Part shown: one piece after another, positions 59,410 to 64,000 of the stretch
Numbering within the stretch: position 1 is the stretch's first letter
Layout: every line of letters begins with the position of its first letter
Assembly (NCBI RefSeq): GCF_900044055.2
Contig: NZ_FCOX02000025.1
Location: 55,082-119,081 of the forward strand
Source: Caballeronia calidae
Lineage (GTDB): Bacteria > Pseudomonadota > Gammaproteobacteria > Burkholderiales > Burkholderiaceae
Reading direction: 5' to 3'
Length of the DNA: 64,000 nt
Position numbers and translations under genes: made by a program
Notes under the pieces: generated by a model
Seen by the model: the letters and a program-made list of their open reading frames with translations, nothing else
What the model was told of the DNA's origin: nothing
Databases searched by the model: none

Positions 59410-61215
59410 TTACTTCGGCGGCACCGGGATCATCCCCGGGAAGACATACGCCTGCAGCATCGCGATCACGCCGATCACCGCCGCGCCCGCGATCGAGTGG
59501 AAGAACACCGTCCGGAAGATCGGCCCGAGCGCGAACGAGCGCTCCTTCGGATCGTCGTAGCAGGCGGCGCACGCGACCATGATCGACTGCGCGTCGATCA
59601 TCTTGCCCATCACGCCGCCCGTCGAGTTCGTCGCGACGATCAGGATCGGATTCAGGTTGAGCTGCTGCGCCGTGATGCGCTGCAGGCTGCCGAAGAGCGC
59701 GTTGGACGCCGTGTCGGAGCCGGTCAGGAACACGCCGAGCCAGCCGAGAAACGCCGCGAAGAACGGATAGAACACGCCCGCGCCCGTGAACGCGAGACCG
59801 AGCACGGCATCCGTGCCGGAGTAGCGCGTGAGGAAGCCCAGGCCGAGCACCTGCGCGATGACGAGCACCGGAATCTTCATGCGGCGCATCGTCTGCGTGA
59901 ACGCGTCCTTCCATTGCGTGGCGGAAAGGCGCAGCACGAAACCGGACAGCATCGCCGCGACGAACACGCCGGTGCCCGCCGCCGACAGCCAGTTGATGGT
60001 GAAGCGCGCAGCTTCCGCCTTCGCATTGACGGGCGCGACCGGCGGCATCCGCTGCACGAGGTTGTGCAGCGCGGGCATGTCCCAGACGGGCAGGGACAGC
60101 GTGCCCTTGAACGGCGAGCCGAGCAGCGTCGTGGAGAAGGGAACGCCCGCGAACAGGTTGTTGAGGAGCTTCTTGAATTCGGGCACGCCCCACAGCGCGC
60201 AACAGGCGATCAGGATCACCCACGGCATCCACGCATAGATCGTTTCGCCGGTCGAGTACTTGTACTTCCACTGCGATTTGTCGATGACGGCATCCGACGC
60301 GCCGCCTTCCCGCGCGAGCGCTTCACGTTCGGACCTGAGCAGGAAGCGCGTCTTCGGATGCCAGACGAAGCGCAGGAACAGCGCCGTGCAGATCACCGAG
60401 AACACGCCCGATACCACGTCGGTCATCAGGTGGAGCGCGTGGCTGCCGGACGCGTAGAACTGCATGATCGCGAAGGAACCGCCCGCGCAGAGCATCGCGG
60501 GCCAGACTTCGAACACTTGCTTCCACGAGCCGCCTTCCATCTTCACGAAGGTCGCGACGAGCCAGAACGGCACGAGCACCGATACGAAGGGCAGCTGATG
60601 ACCCGCCATCGCGGAGAGCGTGACCTGATCGAGTTCGCTGACGGCGGCGAGCGTGACGATCGGCGTGCCGATCGCGCCCCACGCGACAGGCGCCGTATTC
60701 GCGAGCAGGTTCAGCACCGCCGACTGGAACGGCCGGAAGCCGAGGCCGACCATCACCGCCCCGGCGATCGCCACAGGCGTGCCGAATCCCGACGTGCCCT
60801 CGATGATCGCGCCGAACGAGAACGCGATCAGCACGCACTGCAGCCGTCGGTCGAACGAGATGTGGACGATCGATTCCTTGACGATCTCGAACTTGCCGGT
60901 CACGACGCTCATCGTGTAGAGGAACATCGCGGCCAGCACGATCCAGATGATGCCGAGAAATCCCGAGAGCGAGCCGAGCGCGAACGCCGACACCGCCGAC
61001 GTCACCGGCATGCGGAATACGAGACAGGAAATGATGAACGCGGCGATGACGCCGAAGAACGCCGCATACGGCGCCGAAATGCCCAGATGAACGTTGCCCT
61101 GCGAATCGCGATGACGATGAAGCGCGATGAAGTAGAGCAGTGTCAGAATCGGAATCGCCGCGGCGATGGTGGAAAGGAATGCATTGCCCAACGGGTTGTA
61201 GGTCTGCTGGTACAT
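59410..61215 (-). CDS. L-lactate permease (LctP family)
   Basis: The 601-residue membrane protein begins MYQQTYNPLGNAFLSTIAAA, with AAGGAAG before the ATG. It has about 13 helices and family segments IEGTSGFGTPVAIAGAVMVG, NTAPVAWGAIGTPIVTLAAV, LTGSDTASNALFGSLQRITA and ATNSTGGVMGKMIDAQSIMV. It exchanges or imports lactate or glycolate with protons. The alr gene lies 150 bases upstream on the same strand; the gap is AT-rich before the start and may hold a separate promoter. Confidence 0.93.
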   Translation of the reverse strand: MYQQTYNPLGNAFLSTIAAAIPILTLLYFIALHRHRDSQGNVHLGISAPYAAFFGVIAAFIISCLVFRMPVTSAVSAFALGSLSGFLGIIWIVLAAMFLYTMSVVTGKFEIVKESIVHISFDRRLQCVLIAFSFGAIIEGTSGFGTPVAIAGAVMVGLGFRPFQSAVLNLLANTAPVAWGAIGTPIVTLAAVSELDQVTLSAMAGHQLPFVSVLVPFWLVATFVKMEGGSWKQVFEVWPAMLCAGGSFAIMQFYASGSHALHLMTDVVSGVFSVICTALFLRFVWHPKTRFLLRSEREALAREGGASDAVIDKSQWKYKYSTGETIYAWMPWVILIACCALWGVPEFKKLLNNLFAGVPFSTTLLGSPFKGTLSLPVWDMPALHNLVQRMPPVAPVNAKAEAARFTINWLSAAGTGVFVAAMLSGFVLRLSATQWKDAFTQTMRRMKIPVLVIAQVLGLGFLTRYSGTDAVLGLAFTGAGVFYPFFAAFLGWLGVFLTGSDTASNALFGSLQRITAQQLNLNPILIVATNSTGGVMGKMIDAQSIMVACAACYDDPKERSFALGPIFRTVFFHSIAGAAVIGVIAMLQAYVFPGMIPVPPK

Positions 61216-61365
61216 GTCGCTTCCTTTTTTGATCTTAGGATTCGAACTGTTCCTTACAGGATTACTACCTAATCTTTGATGTATAGCGGGACGAAAGGTC
61301 GATTTCAAGTTTTGCGGCGGCGCGAGGGCAAAGCGCGCCGCGGCACGAATCACGCTACGCGAGGG

Positions 61366-62469
61366 TCAGGCGGAAGGGGCTTCCTCTTTGCGCGGCACGA
61401 CCGAATCGATGCTCACCGGCACGCGCCGCGCGAGCGCGCACATCAATTCATAGCCGATAGTGCCGGACGGCTCCGCGACTTCGTCCACCCGCACGCGCTC
61501 GCCCCACAACTCGACCGGCGCCCCGATGCCCGCAGCGGGGCACGGCGTCAGGTCGACGGTGAGCATGTCCATCGACACGCGTCCGACGATGCGCGTGCGC
61601 ACGCCATCGACGATCACGGGCGTGCCCGTCGGCGCGTGGCGCGGATAGCCGTCCGCGTAGCCGCATGCGACCACGCCGATTCTCATCGCGCGATCCGCCT
61701 TGAACGTGCGGCCATAGCCGATCGTCTCGCCGGCCTCGAGCGTCTGCACGCCGATGATGCGGCTTTCGAGCGTCATCGCCGCGCGCAACGGGAAGCCTTC
61801 GATATGCCTCGCGCAGCCCGTCGGCGACGCGCCGTAGAGGATCGTGCCCGGCCGCACCCAGTCGCGATGCGCGCGCGGATGCCACAGCACCGCCGCCGAA
61901 TTCGACAGCGAGCGCGTGCCGGGAAGATTGCGCGTGGCGGCATCGAATTCGTCGATCTGCCAGTCGATCGCGCCATCGTCGGCGTTCGCGAAGTGGCTCA
62001 TCAGACCGATCGAGCTGACCGCTTCGATGCCCGACGCGCGCTCCCACGCGGCCTCGAACTCGCCCGGCCGATAGCCGAGCCGGTTCATGCCGGAGTTCAT
62101 CTTCAACTGGATGTCGATGCGTGCGCGCGGCTTCGCGGCTTTCAGCAACGCGAGCTGATCGTCGCAATGCACCGTGACCGTCAGGCGATGGCGCTCGGCC
62201 GTCTCGACATCCTCCGGCTCGAAGATGCCTTCCAGCAGCAGCACCGGCTTCGTCCAGCCGAGTTCGCGCACGCGCACGGCTTCGTCGAGATCGAGCAGCG
62301 CGATGCCGTCGGCGTCCGCGAGCGCCGGGTAAATGCGCTCGATGCCGTGACCGTACGCGTTCGCCTTGATGACGGCCCACGCACGCGACGACCGCGCCGT
62401 GCGTTTGACGAGCTGGAGATTGTGACGAACGGCGTCGGGATGAATGCGCGCGGAGATCGGACGTGGCAT
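61366..62469 (-). CDS. alr: alanine racemase
   Basis: The 367-residue PLP enzyme has the cofactor lysine in WAVIKANAYGHGIERIYPAL and the second catalytic residue, Tyr, in GETIGYGRTFKADRAMRIGV. Other conserved parts are KMNSGMNRLGYRP and GRVSMDMLTVDLT. It makes D-alanine for peptidoglycan, or racemises D-alanine in alanine catabolism (DadX role). No dadA is adjacent, so the biosynthetic or catabolic role is open. It is divergent from the 145-residue membrane protein. Confidence 0.94.
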   Translation of the reverse strand: MPRPISARIHPDAVRHNLQLVKRTARSSRAWAVIKANAYGHGIERIYPALADADGIALLDLDEAVRVRELGWTKPVLLLEGIFEPEDVETAERHRLTVTVHCDDQLALLKAAKPRARIDIQLKMNSGMNRLGYRPGEFEAAWERASGIEAVSSIGLMSHFANADDGAIDWQIDEFDAATRNLPGTRSLSNSAAVLWHPRAHRDWVRPGTILYGASPTGCARHIEGFPLRAAMTLESRIIGVQTLEAGETIGYGRTFKADRAMRIGVVACGYADGYPRHAPTGTPVIVDGVRTRIVGRVSMDMLTVDLTPCPAAGIGAPVELWGERVRVDEVAEPSGTIGYELMCALARRVPVSIDSVVPRKEEAPSA

Positions 62470-62646
62470 GGCGTGCTGGATTTTGAGTTGGAGGCAGTGA
62501 ATTGACGGATCGTATCGGCCAAATAGCAGTTGTTGTTAATATATTTTTGCAAATTTTTGGTCGAAACGCCTTCCACGCTCGACGTGCCTTCTGCCCGCTT
62601 CGCGGTATCGTGCGACTCATGCCACGCACGCGCCGAGGAGCCCGCC

Positions 62647-63084
62647 ATGAACGATGCCCGCCGTCTCGCCTGTCTGCGTATCGTGCTCGTGGTCGTCGGA
62701 CTGATCGCGCTCTTCGGCCTCTATCCGCTGATGCGGCTATGGCCTTCGGGATGGGCGTGGGAATCGGGCCACGAAGGCCGCTCCGAGTACGCGCTGATGA
62801 TCGTCGGCATCTATGCGACGCTCGGCGTGTTCCTGCTGATCGCATCGCGCGAGCCGTTGAAACATCTGAGCCTGATCTGGTTCACGGTGTGGTCGAGCGT
62901 CGTGCACGGCGCGATCATGGCGGTGCAATCGTTCGGCGGCGGCGGACATCTCGGTCATCTCGCGGGCGATGTTCCCGCGCTCTTCATCGTCGCCGCCGCG
63001 CTCGCGATCTTCACGCCGCGCGGCGACGCGCTCAGGCGGGCGCGCGAGCTCAGCTCAGATAGCCGAGATGCTGGCCCAGAATGA
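62647..63084 (+). CDS. small membrane protein (DUF6632-like), 145 residues
   Basis: GAGGAG lies before the ATG at 62647. Four hydrophobic helices are visible: LRIVLVVVGLIALFGLYPLM, YALMIVGIYATLGVFLLIAS, LIWFTVWSSVVHGAIMAVQS and GDVPALFIVAAALAIF. The GLYPLMRLWPSGWAW start and the WSSVVHGAIMA helix match, from memory, a family now named DUF6632. Function is unknown. It is convergent with mntP and overlaps it by 35 bases. Confidence 0.72.
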   Translation: MNDARRLACLRIVLVVVGLIALFGLYPLMRLWPSGWAWESGHEGRSEYALMIVGIYATLGVFLLIASREPLKHLSLIWFTVWSSVVHGAIMAVQSFGGGGHLGHLAGDVPALFIVAAALAIFTPRGDALRRARELSSDSRDAGPE

Positions 63085-63619
63085 CGCTGCCGACGCCGAT
63101 CAGGATCAGCCCGCCGACGATCTCCGCCCGCTTGCCGATGGTCGCGCCGACGAGCCGGCCGACCATCACGCCGATCGTCACCATGAGCATGGTCGCGAAG
63201 CCGATGGTCGCGGCCGTCGAGAAGATATCGACATCGATGAACGCGAGGCCCGCGCCGACCGCCATCGCGTCGATGCTGGTGGCGAAGCCGGTGAGCGCGA
63301 GCACCCAGAACGAATGCGAGTTGGGCTTTTCCTCTTCGTGGGCCGCGCTGCTGAAGCCTTCGCGGATCATGCGCGCGCCGAGCAGGAACAGCAGGCCGAA
63401 CGCGATCCAGTGGTCCCACGCGGTCACGTACTGCGCGGCGGCGCGGCCGAGCGCCCAGCCGACGAGCGGCGTCATCGCCTCGATCACGCCGAAGATCACG
63501 CCAGTCTTCAGCGCTTCCGCGATGCGCGGCTTGTGCAGGGTCGCGCCCTTGCCGACAGCGGCGGCGAAGGCGTCGGTGGACATGGCGAAGGCCAGGAAAA
63601 GGGTGGAGGCGAGATTCAT
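63050..63619 (-). CDS. mntP: manganese efflux pump MntP
   Basis: The 189-residue protein has six helices in two repeated halves, each with the metal-binding acidic motif: FLAFAMSTDAFAAAVGKGAT and LALTGFATSIDAMAVGAGLA. It starts at ATG 63619 (MNLASTLFLAFAMST). It exports Mn2+ and protects against Mn toxicity. A yybP-ykoY riboswitch in the leader (63684-63800) places it under direct Mn2+ control. The 3' end overlaps the DUF6632-like gene. Confidence 0.93.
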   Translation of the reverse strand: MNLASTLFLAFAMSTDAFAAAVGKGATLHKPRIAEALKTGVIFGVIEAMTPLVGWALGRAAAQYVTAWDHWIAFGLLFLLGARMIREGFSSAAHEEEKPNSHSFWVLALTGFATSIDAMAVGAGLAFIDVDIFSTAATIGFATMLMVTIGVMVGRLVGATIGKRAEIVGGLILIGVGSVILGQHLGYLS

Positions 63620-63683
63620 CGAGTAGCGCTCTGGTCGGGCAAGATGGAACGACAGAACGCGCGCCCGACCGGTCGCGAATTCT

Positions 63684-63800
63684 GTCGATGGTCTTGCCAA
63701 CCTGTGATGGCTGCCCATGCCACGGTCTGACCGACCGAGCGTGTTGACATGAGCGCTTTTCCGGTGCGGAAAAGCCGGCTACTCCCCAGCGAAGAGCCGT
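63684..63800 (-). ncRNA. yybP-ykoY manganese riboswitch upstream of mntP
   Basis: Read on the minus strand, the leader contains CTTCGCTGGGGAGTAGCCGG near 63794-63775, then a GC-rich hairpin. ATGTCAACACGCTCGGTC follows, and TGGCATGG further on. This matches the conserved core of the E. coli mntP riboswitch (GGGGAGUAGCC, then UGUCAACA, then GUGGCAC) in sequence and order. Mn2+ binding should turn on mntP expression. About 65 bases separate the aptamer end from the start codon, room for an expression platform. Exact ends are approximate. Confidence 0.85.
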
Positions 63801-63883
63801 GAGCTTAACACGGCTTCGAATCGATGCAGCGCCATCGGAGATGAGCCCGCCGGCGCCGGCCCGAACGAATCGAAGAAGACACG

Positions 63884-64000
63884 CTACTTCGCGAACAATC
63901 CAAACACCGCGACCCCGCTCTTGGTCCCGACATACACCTTGCCGTTCGCGATCATCGGCGTGATGAACTTGTTGCCCGCACCGAACTGGTCTCGCGAGCC
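63884..64000 (-). CDS. C-terminal end of a PQQ/beta-propeller-type protein (cut by window edge)
   Basis: The last 38 codons before a TAG at 63884 read GSRDQFGAGNKFITPMIANG, then KVYVGTKSGVAVFGLFAK. The segment TPMIANGKVYVGTKSGVAVFGL is a typical last blade of PQQ-repeat or quinoprotein-like beta-propellers. The rest lies outside the window, so size, export and function cannot be judged. The gap to mntP carries the riboswitch. Confidence 0.7.
   Translation of the reverse strand, partial: GSRDQFGAGNKFITPMIANGKVYVGTKSGVAVFGLFAK

Noticed and set aside
59497..61272. 591-codon plus-strand frame opposite lctP
   Set aside because: Same shadow effect opposite a hydrophobic protein; highly charged composition is the complement of membrane-helix codons.
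1..64000. CRISPR arrays, tRNA or rRNA genes, insertion sequences or phage genes
   Set aside because: I saw no regularly spaced repeats, no tRNA-like cloverleaf or CCA end, and no transposase, integrase or phage protein in any frame.

Overview
The window is high-GC DNA with dense, mostly short-spaced genes. Its gene content points to a Burkholderia-type betaproteobacterium (Burkholderia/Paraburkholderia/Caballeronia group): an intracellular polyhydroxybutyrate depolymerase, MHS-family carboxylate transporters, the 2-aminobenzoyl-CoA pathway, and many CoA-transferase/thiolase and two-component genes. The mix of catabolic, sensory and stress genes, with no ribosomal or other housekeeping cluster, suggests a secondary chromosome, megaplasmid or accessory region. 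The genus is inferred from gene content only.

Positions 1-6750 look like a low-oxygen/stress locus. They hold the end of a PAS-histidine kinase, a small cytochrome c, an HPF/RaiA ribosome-associated protein, a tandem universal stress protein, an intracellular PHB depolymerase, and short unknown ORFs including a probable 32-residue membrane peptide. FNR/ANR-type TTGAC/T-N4-A/GTCAA boxes lie upstream of several of them. Two divergent beta-propeller proteins follow (5701-7830), then a CLC chloride/proton antiporter with a MarR-type regulator (7933-9745). From 9882 to 13144 is an oxidative-stress module: an ECF sigma factor and NrsF/DUF1109 anti-sigma pair faces an operon of a cytochrome b561-like subunit, an MsrP/SUOX-type molybdoenzyme and a methionine-rich pentapeptide protein. 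Both divergent promoters match GTAACC-N16-CGAA.

Signalling genes fill 13173-24620: an 1100-residue SAM-adenylate cyclase-AAA-TPR protein, three small unknown genes, a CheB-CheR-PAS-GAF fusion and a multidomain hybrid kinase. From 24861 to 33161 is a nine-kilobase operon for CoA-dependent aerobic 2-aminobenzoate (anthranilate) degradation: bifunctional monooxygenase/reductase, SDR, MarR regulator, enoyl-CoA hydratase, acyl-CoA dehydrogenase, thioesterase, RidA and CoA ligase. A solitary peptide-type ABC binding protein follows.

Positions 35595-39146 hold an MHS transporter, a DJ-1/PfpI protein and a divergent MocR regulator. Another hybrid kinase (39507-42017) precedes a second CoA-dependent acid-degradation cluster (41959-49122): a duplicated type III CoA-transferase, LysR, enoyl-CoA hydratase, SDR, MHS transporter and thiolase, with a long inverted repeat between the divergent SDR and transporter genes. 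Next come a DeoR-controlled acid-sugar operon (KdgT, DUF1537 kinase, PdxA2; probably D-threonate or a relative), a further CoA-transferase, a DUF485/ActP acetate-type symporter operon with a TetR-like operator, a PBP4-type peptidase, lactate permease, alanine racemase, a small membrane protein, and mntP preceded by a yybP-ykoY manganese riboswitch. The window ends inside a beta-propeller-type gene on the minus strand.
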